DNA from: CAZGUH01 sp964529005
GTDB lineage: Bacteria; Actinomycetota; Acidimicrobiia; Acidimicrobiales; Ilumatobacteraceae
Direction of reading: 5' to 3'
Length of the DNA: 64,000 bases
Assembly: GCA_964529005.1 (NCBI GenBank)
Contig: CAZGUH010000019.1
Coordinates: 1 to 64,000 of the forward strand
Positions 9,008-16,433 of the stretch are shown here, in pieces (the stretch's first letter is position 1; each line of letters starts with the position of its first letter). The position numbers and the translations under genes were made by a program. Below the pieces are notes generated by a model, which saw only the letters and a program-made list of their open reading frames with translations, searched no databases and was not told where the DNA came from.

Positions 9008-10114
9008 CTATGCGGTCGGGGAGGCGTCGTGATCGCCCGCGCAGTGCTCACGACCCTCCCCGGCCGGCCCGGGCATGTGCTCGTCGACCGTCGACGGCGG
9101 TCGCGGGTCGCGCTTGTCGGCGATCAGCGACGCCGCGACCGTCACCGCGAGGATCGCGGCGATGATGCCGAGCGAGAGGAACGTCGGGAAGTGGAAGTCC
9201 GCGGACGGCCACTCGAACTGCTCGGCCGTGAACGTCAGCATCATCTTCACGCCGACGAACGCGAGGATCGCACCGAGGCCGTAGTGCAGGTACCGAAGCT
9301 TGTCCTGCATGCCGCCGAGCAAGAAGTACAACGCCCGCAGGCCCAAGATCGCGAACGCGTTCGAGCTGAACACGATGAACGGATCGCGCGACACGCCGAA
9401 GATCGCCGGCACCGAGTCGACGGCGAACACCACGTCGGTCGTCTCGACCATCACCAGCACGGCGAACAGCGGCGTGGCGAGCCGGCGACCGTTCTCGCGG
9501 GTGAACAGCTTCTGACCGTCGAGCTTGTTCGTCGACGGGACCACCTTGCGGACGGCCCGCAACACGATGCTCTTGTCCGGGTCGACCTCGGTCTCCTCCG
9601 AGAACGCCAGCTTGTACGCCGTGTACAGGAGGATGACGCCGAAGAACGCGAGGGTGACGGTGAAGTTCTCGATCAACGCCGAGCCGGCGAAGATGAACAC
9701 GGCGCGCAGCACCAGGGCGCCGAAGATGCCCCAGAACAGCACCCGGAACTGGTACGCCTTCGGCACGGCGAAGTACGTGAAGATCACCGCCCACACGAAC
9801 ACGTTGTCGACCGACAGGCTCTTTTCCAGCAGGAAGCCGGAGATGTACTCCCCTGCCGCCTTGCCGCCGTGCTCCGACCCGCCGATCGCGTAGATCACGC
9901 CTGTGAACGCGAGACCGATGCTGATCCACACCGACGACTCGATCGCCGCTTCCTTGAACCTGATCTCGTGCGGCTTGCGGTGCACGAGCAGCAGGTCGAC
10001 GATCAGCAACGCGGCGATGAACGCGACGAGCGCACCCCACTGCCACACGTGGATCTCGAGATCGACGAAGTTGCCGCCTGATTCGGCGGCGAACATCGAG
10101 AGGGCAGCAGGCAT
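9008..10114 (-). CDS. TerC family integral membrane protein
   Basis: Membrane protein of 368 residues with about eight hydrophobic helices and the TerC core segments EKSLSVDNVFVWAVIF and VETTDVVFAVDSVPAIFGV, which carry the conserved acidic metal-site residues. TerC/Alx relatives export manganese or help load Mn into exported enzymes. The C-terminal 40 residues are hydrophilic and His/Asp-containing. The 5' leader contains a probable yybP-ykoY manganese riboswitch (10153-10247), which strongly favours an Mn role over tellurite resistance. GGAG lies 8 bases before the ATG. The gene converges with the TTC38-like gene (15-base gap). Confidence 0.93.
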   Translation of the reverse strand: MPAALSMFAAESGGNFVDLEIHVWQWGALVAFIAALLIVDLLLVHRKPHEIRFKEAAIESSVWISIGLAFTGVIYAIGGSEHGGKAAGEYISGFLLEKSLSVDNVFVWAVIFTYFAVPKAYQFRVLFWGIFGALVLRAVFIFAGSALIENFTVTLAFFGVILLYTAYKLAFSEETEVDPDKSIVLRAVRKVVPSTNKLDGQKLFTRENGRRLATPLFAVLVMVETTDVVFAVDSVPAIFGVSRDPFIVFSSNAFAILGLRALYFLLGGMQDKLRYLHYGLGAILAFVGVKMMLTFTAEQFEWPSADFHFPTFLSLGIIAAILAVTVAASLIADKRDPRPPSTVDEHMPGPAGEGREHCAGDHDASPTA

Positions 10115-10152
10115 CGTGGGGTCTCCGGCGCGTCGAATGGGTCGATCAGTTG

Positions 10153-10247
10153 CCGGAAGTCTCTCCGCCCTCCATGGAGGACCAACCGCCCCGGGCCGCC
10201 GGGGCGACCGTGCTGACGTTGCGGCTGCGAGGGATACTCCCTACCGG
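10153..10247 (-). ncRNA. Probable yybP-ykoY (Mn2+) riboswitch upstream of terC
   Basis: On the minus strand the leader reads CCGGTAG then GGAGTATCC, a central ...CAACGTCAGCACGG... segment, and finally GAGA followed by CTTCCGG. The outer arms CCGGTAG / CTTCCGG pair in 6 of 7 positions and enclose the GGGAGTA and CGTCA motifs in the order known for yybP-ykoY RNAs. It ends about 38 bases before the terC ATG. Placement before a TerC-family gene is the classical context. No covariance model was run. Confidence 0.7.
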
Positions 10248-10296
10248 TTCGCAGCAGTGTAGGCGCCCGGATCGCCTGCGCGTGACCTCCGGACGA

Positions 10297-11253
10297 TCAG
10301 CGATACGCGGCGAGGTCGCCGGCGCGTCCTGCCTCCTCGTCCTCGGTGTAGCGCCAGACGTCGGGCTGATCGCCGTCCACGTCGGTGAAGCCGTACTCCC
10401 GCGCCAGCTGCCCCGAGCTGACCGACGACTGGTTCCACCGGGCCCGATCCGGGTCGGAGGCTACGGCGACCACCGCGCGGCCGACGTAGCGCGGCGTCTC
10501 CGAGAGGGCGAAGCTCGCCAGGGCGACGGGCTTGCCCGCTTCCGCACGCGCCGGATCGAGCGCGTCGCGCCACGTCTCCTCGGTGACCTGGTAGTTGTCG
10601 AGCATCATCTCGGAGCGCAGCCAGCCGGGCGAGATCGCCATCGCCGTGGCGCCGCGCGGCGCCAACTCGTGGCCCTGCGAGAACGCCAGCCGGTTCACGG
10701 CCACCTTCGCCAGGTCGTAGAAGGCGCAGAGCCGGTAGCGCGTCGCGTTGTAGTCGGTGGTGCCGTCGGTGACCTCGACGACCAACCCGCCGGGGCGCTC
10801 GACCATCAACGGCAGCAGGTGATGCGACGTGACGAGGTGCGTCTCGATCGCCAGGCGCAGCATCCGCAGGCCGTTGTCGAGATCGTGCTCCCACACCGGG
10901 ACGTACCACTGCTTGAGCAGCTCGCCGCCCCAGATGTCGTTGACCAGCACGTCGAGGCGGGCGTGGTCGCGCCGGATCTGACCGGCGAGCGCGGCGACCT
11001 GCGCCGGATCGAGATGATCGACCACGGCGGCGATGCCCACACCGCCGAGCTCGGTGACCAGTGCCGCGGTCTCGTAGATCGTCTCCGGCCGGTCGTACTC
11101 GTGCGCCCGGGCGCCGGTGCTGCGGCCGGTGCAGATGACGGTCGCGCCGGCCTCGCCGAGCGCGGCGGCGATGCCTCGGCCCGCGCCGCGCGTCGCCCCA
11201 GCGACGACCGCCACGCGCCCGCGCAACGCATCGGGATCCGGGACCCAGGCCAT
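10297..11253 (-). CDS. Short-chain dehydrogenase/reductase (SDR), DHRS1-like
   Basis: Rossmann-fold oxidoreductase of 318 residues. The nucleotide-binding motif GATRGAGRGIA lies near residue 19, the structural NDIWGGE segment replaces the usual NNAG, and the catalytic Tyr/Lys pair is in FYDLAKVAVNR. The CTGRS segment after beta-2 suggests NADP(H) preference. The C-terminal extension ending WRYTEDEEAGRAGDL resembles the DHRS1-type SDRs of actinobacteria. It is divergent from a methyltransferase gene 39 bases away. Substrate unknown. CAAGAT six bases before the ATG may be the -10 of a leaderless transcript. Confidence 0.9.
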   Translation of the reverse strand: MAWVPDPDALRGRVAVVAGATRGAGRGIAAALGEAGATVICTGRSTGARAHEYDRPETIYETAALVTELGGVGIAAVVDHLDPAQVAALAGQIRRDHARLDVLVNDIWGGELLKQWYVPVWEHDLDNGLRMLRLAIETHLVTSHHLLPLMVERPGGLVVEVTDGTTDYNATRYRLCAFYDLAKVAVNRLAFSQGHELAPRGATAMAISPGWLRSEMMLDNYQVTEETWRDALDPARAEAGKPVALASFALSETPRYVGRAVVAVASDPDRARWNQSSVSSGQLAREYGFTDVDGDQPDVWRYTEDEEAGRAGDLAAYR

Positions 11254-11292
11254 CTCGCGATCTTGTCAGGCTCGTCGCCTACCGTTTGTCCG

Positions 11293-11880
11293 GTGGCCCC
11301 ACGCGAACGCTTCGACGCCGCGTACTACGCACGCTTCTACGGGCGGCGCCCGGTCCACGATCGCCGCCGCATCGCGATGCTGGCCAGCGGCGTCACGTCG
11401 CTCGCCGCATGGTGGGGGATCCCGATCCGCTCGGTCCTCGACGTCGGCGCCGGCAAGGGGTACTGGCGCGATTGGCTCACCGAACACCGGCCGAAGGTGC
11501 GCTACCACGGCATCGACGTCAGCGCGTACGCGTGCCGCCGATACGGCCACGAGCACGCCGACCTGGCGACGTGGAGGCCCCGGCGCCGGTACGACCTGGT
11601 CGTGTGCCAGAGCGTGATCCAGTATCTCGACGACACCGCGGCGCGCCGGGCGATCCGCGTGCTCGGCGACGCCTGTGAGGGGCTGATGATGCTGGAGGCG
11701 CCGACCAGCGCGGATCGCGAGAACGTGATCGACCCCGACGCCACCGACCTTGACGTGTTCTGGCGCAGCGGCCGCTGGTACCGGACGCACCTCGATCCGC
11801 ACTTCGTCCAGGTCGGCACCGGACTCTGGGCGAGCCGCTCGGCGGGCATCCCGTTCTTCGAGCTGGAGCGGTCGCGCTGA
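11293..11880 (+). CDS. Class I SAM-dependent methyltransferase
   Basis: Protein of 195 residues with the AdoMet-binding motif VLDVGAGKGYWRDWL near residue 48 and YHGIDVSAYA for the ribose-binding acidic residue; LVVCQSVIQYLDD marks motif IV. The GTG start is supported by TACCGT ending 7 bases upstream, giving a leaderless mRNA. It is followed directly (1-base gap after TGA) by the AAC(3)-family gene, so the two form an operon. Target molecule unknown; nothing in the sequence points to rRNA methylation specifically. Confidence 0.85.
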   Translation: MAPRERFDAAYYARFYGRRPVHDRRRIAMLASGVTSLAAWWGIPIRSVLDVGAGKGYWRDWLTEHRPKVRYHGIDVSAYACRRYGHEHADLATWRPRRRYDLVVCQSVIQYLDDTAARRAIRVLGDACEGLMMLEAPTSADRENVIDPDATDLDVFWRSGRWYRTHLDPHFVQVGTGLWASRSAGIPFFELERSR

Positions 11881-11881
11881 G

Positions 11882-12700
11882 ATGCCGTCGCCCCGGCCTG
11901 AGCGATCGGTCGAGGCGCTCGTCGACGACCTTCGCCGCCTCGGCGTCGCCGCCGGAGACCTGCTGTGGGTACACGCCTCGTTGCGAGCCGTCGGACCGGT
12001 CGCCGGCGGCGCGGCGGGCGTACTGGAGGCGCTCGACGCCGCCGTCGGGCCGAGCGGCACGCTGTTCATGACGATCGGCGCCCGCGACGACTGGGGATGG
12101 GTCAACGATCGGCCGGAGTCCGAGCGCGCGGCGCTCCTCGCGGACGCCGAGCCGTTCGACGTTCGGCTCACGCCCGCCGACCCGGACGTCGGCGTGCTGG
12201 CCGAGGTGTTTCGCACCCGCCTGGGCACACTCGTCAACGACAACCCGGAGGGTCGTATGGGCGCCTGTGGACGCCTGGCGCGGCGCCTGATCGACGAAGC
12301 CCCGTGGGACCACTACTATGGACCCGGTTCACCCGTGGAGCGGTTCGTCCACGAGCGTGGGCGCGTGCTGCGGCTCGGCGCCGATCCCGACACCACGACC
12401 GTGATCCACTACGCCGAGTACCTGGCCCCAGTCCCGAACAAGCGCACGGCCCACCGGCGCCGGCGCGTCCTCGGCCCGCACGGCCCGCAGATCCGCGTCG
12501 TGCACTCGCTCGACGATTGCGCGGGCATCGTCGATCGACCCGGCGAGGAGGACTACTTCGTCACCATCTTGCGCGCCTATCTCGCCACCGGACGCGCGGC
12601 GGTCGGCCGCGTCGGCGGCGCGGCGAGCGAGCTGATCGACGCGGCCGACCTCGTCGAGTTCGCGGTGGCGTGGATGGCGGAGAACCTGCGCCCGCGGTGA
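11882..12700 (+). CDS. AAC(3)/YokD-family N-acetyltransferase
   Basis: Protein of 272 residues of the antibiotic N-acetyltransferase (AAC(3), YokD) superfamily, which moves an acetyl group from acetyl-CoA to amino groups, in some members on aminoglycosides. Family landmarks are WVHASLRAVGPV near the N-terminus, GTLFMTIG, TLVNDNPEGRMGACG, YGPGSPVERFVHERGRVLRLG and the VIHYAEYLAPVPNK segment with the catalytic histidine. Start is the ATG just after the methyltransferase stop (TGAGATG). Being chromosomal and paired with a methyltransferase, it may modify an endogenous amine rather than confer resistance; no resistance claim can be made from sequence. Confidence 0.88.
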   Translation: MPSPRPERSVEALVDDLRRLGVAAGDLLWVHASLRAVGPVAGGAAGVLEALDAAVGPSGTLFMTIGARDDWGWVNDRPESERAALLADAEPFDVRLTPADPDVGVLAEVFRTRLGTLVNDNPEGRMGACGRLARRLIDEAPWDHYYGPGSPVERFVHERGRVLRLGADPDTTTVIHYAEYLAPVPNKRTAHRRRRVLGPHGPQIRVVHSLDDCAGIVDRPGEEDYFVTILRAYLATGRAAVGRVGGAASELIDAADLVEFAVAWMAENLRPR

Positions 12701-12706
12701 GCGCGC

Positions 12707-13930
12707 CTACGTCGACATCGCGTCGCGCCGGCGCTCCAGGAAGCGACGCTCGGCCATGTTGGCCGCCAACGACGCGGCGCGCGCGTAGGCGGCCGCGGCG
12801 TCGTCGCAACGGCCGAGCCGAGCGAGCAGATCGGCGCGGCTGGCATGGAAGAGGTGGTACTCGTCGAGCGGTAGATCGGCGAGCAGCGCGAGCGCGCGGT
12901 CCGGCCCGTCGATCTCGCCGATCGCGACCGCACGGTTGAGCGCCACGATCGGCGTCGGCGCCATCGCCATCAGCTGGTCGTAGAGCTGCACGATCTGCCG
13001 CCAATCGGTGGCGGAGGCCGTCGGAGCGTCGGCGTGCACCGCGTTGATCGCCGCCTGGATCTGGTACGGGCCCGGCTGATTGCGCCGCAGGCAGGCACGC
13101 ACCAGCGCATGGCCTTCGGCGATCAGCGTCCGGTCCCACAGCGCGCGGTCTTGGTCGCGCAGCAGCACGACGTCCCCGGCGGCGTCGGTGCGCGCGGCTC
13201 GCCGAGCCTCGGTCAGCAGCACGAGCGCGAGCAGCCCGACCGCTTCGGGCTCGTCGGGCATCAGCTCGACGAGGACGCGGGCGAGGCGGATCGCCTCGGC
13301 GCACAGCTCCGCGCGCACGAGGTCGTCGCCGGACGTCGCCGCATATCCCTCGTTGAAGATCAGGTAGACGACCGCCAGCACGGATCGCACGCGATCGGGC
13401 AGTTCGGCCTCACTCGGCACCCGGTACGGGATGCGCGCGTCGCGGATCTTGCCCTTGGCCCGCACGAGCCGCTGCGCCATCGTGGCCTCCGGCACGAGGA
13501 ACGCGCGGGCGATCTCCTGGGTCTGGAGCCCTCCGAGCAGGCGCAGCGTGAGCGCGACGTGGGCGTTGGTCGCCAACGCGGGGTGGCAGCAGGTGAAGAT
13601 CAGCCGCAGGCGATCGTCGGTCACCGGACCCACCGCCGCGGGGGACGCGTCGCGCTCGTGCAAGAGCGCCGCGTGGGCATGACGGTCATGGCGGGATGCC
13701 TCGCGACGGAGCCGGTCGATCGCCCTGTTGCGGGCCGTGGTCGTGATCCACGCTCCCGGGTTCGGCGGCACGCCCGTCATCGGCCACTTCTCGGTGGCGG
13801 TGACGAACGCGTCCTGGACCGCCTCTTCGGCGACGTCGACGCTGCCGAAGAGGCGGATCAGGGTGGCGACCACACGGCCGGATTCGGCGCGGAAGATGCG
13901 CGCCAGTTCGGCCGGCTCCAGCTGGGCCAC
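12707..13930 (-). CDS. ECF42-type RNA polymerase sigma factor with C-terminal helical domain
   Basis: Sigma-70 family factor of 407 residues. Region 2 (AEEAVQDAFVTATEKW, PGAWITTTARNRAIDRLRR) and region 4 (LRLLGGLQTQEIARAFLVPEATMAQRLVRAKGKI) occupy the first 180 residues; the remaining 220 form the DUF6596/TPR-like extension that defines the ECF42 group. ECF42 factors lack an anti-sigma factor and are instead linked to DGPF/YCII-domain proteins, exactly the neighbour here. GTG start chosen 8 bases after the upstream stop; no ATG is available in the plausible range. It converges on the AAC(3)-family gene with a 6-base gap. Confidence 0.9.
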   Translation of the reverse strand: MAQLEPAELARIFRAESGRVVATLIRLFGSVDVAEEAVQDAFVTATEKWPMTGVPPNPGAWITTTARNRAIDRLRREASRHDRHAHAALLHERDASPAAVGPVTDDRLRLIFTCCHPALATNAHVALTLRLLGGLQTQEIARAFLVPEATMAQRLVRAKGKIRDARIPYRVPSEAELPDRVRSVLAVVYLIFNEGYAATSGDDLVRAELCAEAIRLARVLVELMPDEPEAVGLLALVLLTEARRAARTDAAGDVVLLRDQDRALWDRTLIAEGHALVRACLRRNQPGPYQIQAAINAVHADAPTASATDWRQIVQLYDQLMAMAPTPIVALNRAVAIGEIDGPDRALALLADLPLDEYHLFHASRADLLARLGRCDDAAAAYARAASLAANMAERRFLERRRDAMST

Positions 13931-13938
13931 GACCGTCG

Positions 13939-14289
13939 TCAGGCCTCGTCCTGGAACGGACGCACCTCGACCGGGCCCTGGCACGCGGCCGAGGCCTTCG
14001 CTGCCCAGCCGAGCGCGGCGTCGAGGTCGGGGGCGTTGATGATCCAGAACCCGCCGAGGTGCTCCTTGCTCTCCACGAACGGCCCGTCGGTGGTGACCAC
14101 CGAGCCGCCGGTGGCGTGCACGACCGTGGCCGTGCTCGGCGGGTTGAGCCCGCCCCCGAACACCCATGCGCCTGCGGCCTGCATCTCCTTGTTCACCGCG
14201 TCGACGTCGGCGTACATCCGCTGCATCACGTCGGCGGGGGGCATCGGCTCATCGTCGACACCGTGCACCGACAACATGTACTGGGCCAT
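13939..14289 (-). CDS. YCII/DGPF-domain protein partnered with ECF42 sigma factor
   Basis: Small ferredoxin-like-fold protein of 116 residues (MAQYMLSVHGV...). The TTDGPFVESKEHLGGFWII segment is the DGPF motif that names the family, and the C-terminal EVRPFQDEA is typical. Such proteins are encoded beside ECF41/ECF42 sigma factors and are thought to influence or be regulated by them; mechanism is not settled. AAGGAG sits 7 bases before the ATG. Translated upstream of, and almost joined to, the sigma factor gene, so both come from one mRNA. Confidence 0.9.
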   Translation of the reverse strand: MAQYMLSVHGVDDEPMPPADVMQRMYADVDAVNKEMQAAGAWVFGGGLNPPSTATVVHATGGSVVTTDGPFVESKEHLGGFWIINAPDLDAALGWAAKASAACQGPVEVRPFQDEA

Positions 14290-14398
14290 CTCTGACTCCT
14301 TCCGTTGGGGACCGGCGCCGTGCCGTCCCGACACCCTGACAACGATCGGGCCCCACCGCGATCGACATCGTCGGCGAAACTTTCCCGGTTTTCTTTTT

Positions 14399-14992
14399 TC
14401 AGCTCGGCGCCCACTCGGGGTCGCGGCCCGCCATGCCGACGACGCGATCGAGCAGCGGGGCGTCGCCCGGCACGGGCACGACCGGGCCGAACATGCCCGC
14501 ACGCTGGTCCTCGGCGCCAGGGACCGAGAACGGGGCGACGAATCGCTCGACCGTGTCGAGCACCTCGGGCGTCACCGTGTACTGACGGCCGGTCGCGCGG
14601 GCGAGATCCCACCCGTGGATGACGACCTCGTCGAGCGCGACGAGGCCACACACATCGCCCGGAAGGTCGATGCCGCCCGCCTGGGTCATGCCAGTCCATG
14701 CGTCGGGATCGCGCCACGCATCCGCGAGGCGCTGGAGATCGCGGGGGATGCGCTCGCGCCAGTCCGCCGGCAAGCGGCTGGCGTCGCCGGACGGGGCGCC
14801 GGTCACGCCTGGAGCGTCGAACGACTTCTCCGCCGCGGCGGTGAACGCGAGCGTCAACCCGCCGATGTGCTCGACGAGATCCCCCACGCTGTACGCAGGA
14901 CAGGGGGTCGGAGCGCCGAGCAGCTCGTCCGGAACACCCCGGACCAGCTCGGCCAGCGTCCGCGTGGCCGGCTCGATGTCGATGACGGGCAT
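14399..14992 (-). CDS. TIGR03086-type DinB-fold metal-binding protein
   Basis: Four-helix-bundle protein of 197 residues of the mycothiol-dependent maleylpyruvate isomerase/DinB superfamily. Seen motifs are PCPAYSVGDLVEHIGG with a metal-ligand histidine near residue 43 and DEVVIHGWDLARATG with a second histidine near 126. Members bind a divalent metal and many are proposed thiol-dependent transferases, but function of this subgroup is unassigned. AGGAGGTG lies 4-5 bases before the ATG. The downstream DGPF-sigma pair follows after 109 bases, possibly from its own promoter. Confidence 0.85.
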   Translation of the reverse strand: MPVIDIEPATRTLAELVRGVPDELLGAPTPCPAYSVGDLVEHIGGLTLAFTAAAEKSFDAPGVTGAPSGDASRLPADWRERIPRDLQRLADAWRDPDAWTGMTQAGGIDLPGDVCGLVALDEVVIHGWDLARATGRQYTVTPEVLDTVERFVAPFSVPGAEDQRAGMFGPVVPVPGDAPLLDRVVGMAGRDPEWAPS

Positions 14993-15010
14993 GAGGCACC
15001 TCCTGGAGGA

Positions 15011-15032
15011 AGCCGGCCGAGGAGAGCCGGCT
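15011..15032 (-). terminator. Small hairpin between methyltransferase and DinB-fold genes
   Basis: Perfect 7-base inverted repeat AGCCGGC / GCCGGCT with an 8-base loop in the 112-base gap between the two minus-strand genes. Weak candidate for a terminator or mRNA-stability element; nothing else is seen in this gap. Confidence 0.25.
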
Positions 15033-15104
15033 GGGAAGCCGAAGCGTGGTGAGGCAGACGCACCATCGCGCCGCGATTCATCGGTGGCCGTGCGTCAGCG
15101 TGTC

Positions 15105-15854
15105 TCAGCGGTCGCGATGGCCGACGAACAGCTCGCGCGGGGTGCGATCCTCGGACGTCACCTCGGGCACGGCGGTGGCACGGAAGCCCGCCTCGACCAG
15201 GAGGCGCAGCCAGTCGTCGCGGCCGTACAAGCCGGTTCGATGCGTCTCGTGCACCGAGCGCACGCTGCCGTCGGCGCCGCGCAGAAGGAACGCGTACTCG
15301 GTTTCGATCCACGTGTCGGTGGGGTCGGGGTCGTGGGTCCAGGCCAAGAAGCGCACCGCCCGGCCGTCGGCGCCGTCGGCGCCATCGACCGACGACGACG
15401 GTTCGAACCGCTCGCGGGTCTCGTCCGGGACGAACACGGCGACGCCTCCGGGGCGGCAGTGCACGAACGCCGTCTCGATCGCACGGCGAAGATCGGCCTC
15501 GGTCGTCATGTAGTCGATCGCGTCGTGCACGAAGACGGCGTCGAACGTGCGTCCGAGGCGCACGTCGCGCATGTCTCCCTGCACGTGGCGGCAGCCGGGG
15601 TTCAACCGGCGTGACACCGCGAGCATCTCGGCAGAGATGTCGACCAGCGTCATCGCGAACGGCGGCGCCATGTGCACGGCGTTGTGCCCGCCGCCGCTGC
15701 CCAGCTCGAGCACCTCCTCCACCCCGATCGCGGCCGTGCGTAGCACCGACGCGCAGAACGCCGCCTCCTCGGCGTAATCGGCCGGCGGCGAGATCAGCGG
15801 CCACCAGTCGGCGAGCTCGCCGTAGAACCGGTACCCCGCGCCCGGCTCATCCAT
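15105..15854 (-). CDS. Class I SAM-dependent methyltransferase
   Basis: Protein of 249 residues. AdoMet motif I is EEVLELGSGGGHNAVHM near residue 47, motif II TLVDISAEMLAVSRR, and FDAVFVHDAIDYM is motif IV. N-terminal region MDEPGAGYRFYGELADWWPLI is typical of actinobacterial small-molecule methyltransferases. The gene follows DUF2277 after 10 bases on the same strand and is therefore probably co-transcribed with it. Substrate unknown. An alternative ATG five codons or so downstream is not evident; the first ATG was used. Confidence 0.85.
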   Translation of the reverse strand: MDEPGAGYRFYGELADWWPLISPPADYAEEAAFCASVLRTAAIGVEEVLELGSGGGHNAVHMAPPFAMTLVDISAEMLAVSRRLNPGCRHVQGDMRDVRLGRTFDAVFVHDAIDYMTTEADLRRAIETAFVHCRPGGVAVFVPDETRERFEPSSSVDGADGADGRAVRFLAWTHDPDPTDTWIETEYAFLLRGADGSVRSVHETHRTGLYGRDDWLRLLVEAGFRATAVPEVTSEDRTPRELFVGHRDR

Positions 15855-15864
15855 GGTCGTGGGG

Positions 15865-16119
15865 TCAACGGGCCGCCGCGGCGCGCCGCCGCAGCGGCGG
15901 CAGCGTCGGCGGCGGCTGCTTGCGTGGGGGCAGATCGGCGAGCAGCTGCGTGCTCGCCTCGGTGATCGCGCGGACCGCGCGCTCCACGGCCGGCGCAGTC
16001 AGCGCCGACACCGTCTGCACGCCGCTGATCTTGCGCACGAACTGGAGCGCCGCGGCCTCGATCTCGTCGGGGGTGGCGCTCGGCTCGAGCCCGCGCAAGG
16101 TGGTGATGTTGCGGCACAT
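15865..16119 (-). CDS. DUF2277 family protein
   Basis: Protein of 84 residues beginning MCRNITTLRGLEPSATPDE, the diagnostic N-terminus of DUF2277, with EIEAAALQFVRKISG following. The family is small, widespread in bacteria and of unknown function; the N-terminal Cys is conserved. The C-terminal 25 residues are Pro/Arg-rich. TACCCT ends 6 bases before the ATG, indicating a leaderless transcript and fixing the start. It heads a two-gene unit with the methyltransferase. Confidence 0.9.
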   Translation of the reverse strand: MCRNITTLRGLEPSATPDEIEAAALQFVRKISGVQTVSALTAPAVERAVRAITEASTQLLADLPPRKQPPPTLPPLRRRAAAAR

Positions 16120-16144
16120 GCGACCAGGGTAGGCCCGCTCGCGA

Positions 16145-16175
16145 GAGACGGGTGCGCCGCTGGCGCACCCGTCTC
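16145..16175. terminator. Strong perfect hairpin upstream of DUF2277
   Basis: Perfect 14-base inverted repeat (GAGACGGGTGCGCC / GGCGCACCCGTCTC) around a 3-base loop. It stands between the 16.3-kb small ORF and the DUF2277 promoter, so it most likely terminates transcription coming from the NifU-like gene and small ORF. No T-run. Confidence 0.55.
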
Positions 16176-16288
16176 GTCGTGTCGATGCTGGAAAAGATCC
16201 GGCGTGCGTTTGGTGTGCCCGAGGGACCAGGTCGGGCCGCACGACGGCGGTGGTTGGCGGGGATTCGCCCAGCGGTCCAGCGGGCCGA

Positions 16289-16378
16289 CTAGCGGCCAGC
16301 CACCTCCAGGGTCCCAAAGTTCTCAGAATTCAGCTGGACCACCTCCTTTCTCTGGTACCGACGATTCAACCACGCCAT
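16289..16378 (-). CDS. Candidate 29-residue small protein overlapping an extended Shine-Dalgarno
   Basis: Open frame MAWLNRRYQRKEVVQLN... ending ...TLEVAGR, 29 residues. Codons for RKEVVQ are AGA-AAG-GAG-GTG-GTC-CAG, i.e. the coding RNA itself contains AGAAAGGAGGUGGUCCAGC, complementary over 19 bases to the 3' end of 16S rRNA with one G-U pair. Codon use is unlike the neighbours (AAT, TTT, TCT, AGA, TTG in a genome that avoids them), suggesting selection on the RNA. A second reading is that this is a ribosome binding site for the CTG at 16333, 8 bases after GGAGG, giving a 14-residue peptide in the same frame. Upstream AAAAAGGCGG is a weak site for the ATG. Function unknown; not in a family I can name with certainty. 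Confidence 0.5.
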   Translation of the reverse strand: MAWLNRRYQRKEVVQLNSENFGTLEVAGR

Positions 16379-16433
16379 GCCGTCGGCCGCACCGCCTTTT
16401 TCAGGGCGGGCGGTGGAGGTCGCCGAGCCCTGC

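Noticed and set aside
9029..10081. 350-codon + strand frame opposite terC
   Set aside because: Asp/Arg/His-rich shadow; terC on the minus strand has clear membrane helices and family motifs.
16333..16351. Remnant of a 16S rRNA gene
   Set aside because: Only the last 19 bases match and no further 16S sequence flanks it; better explained as an extended ribosome binding site on the other strand.
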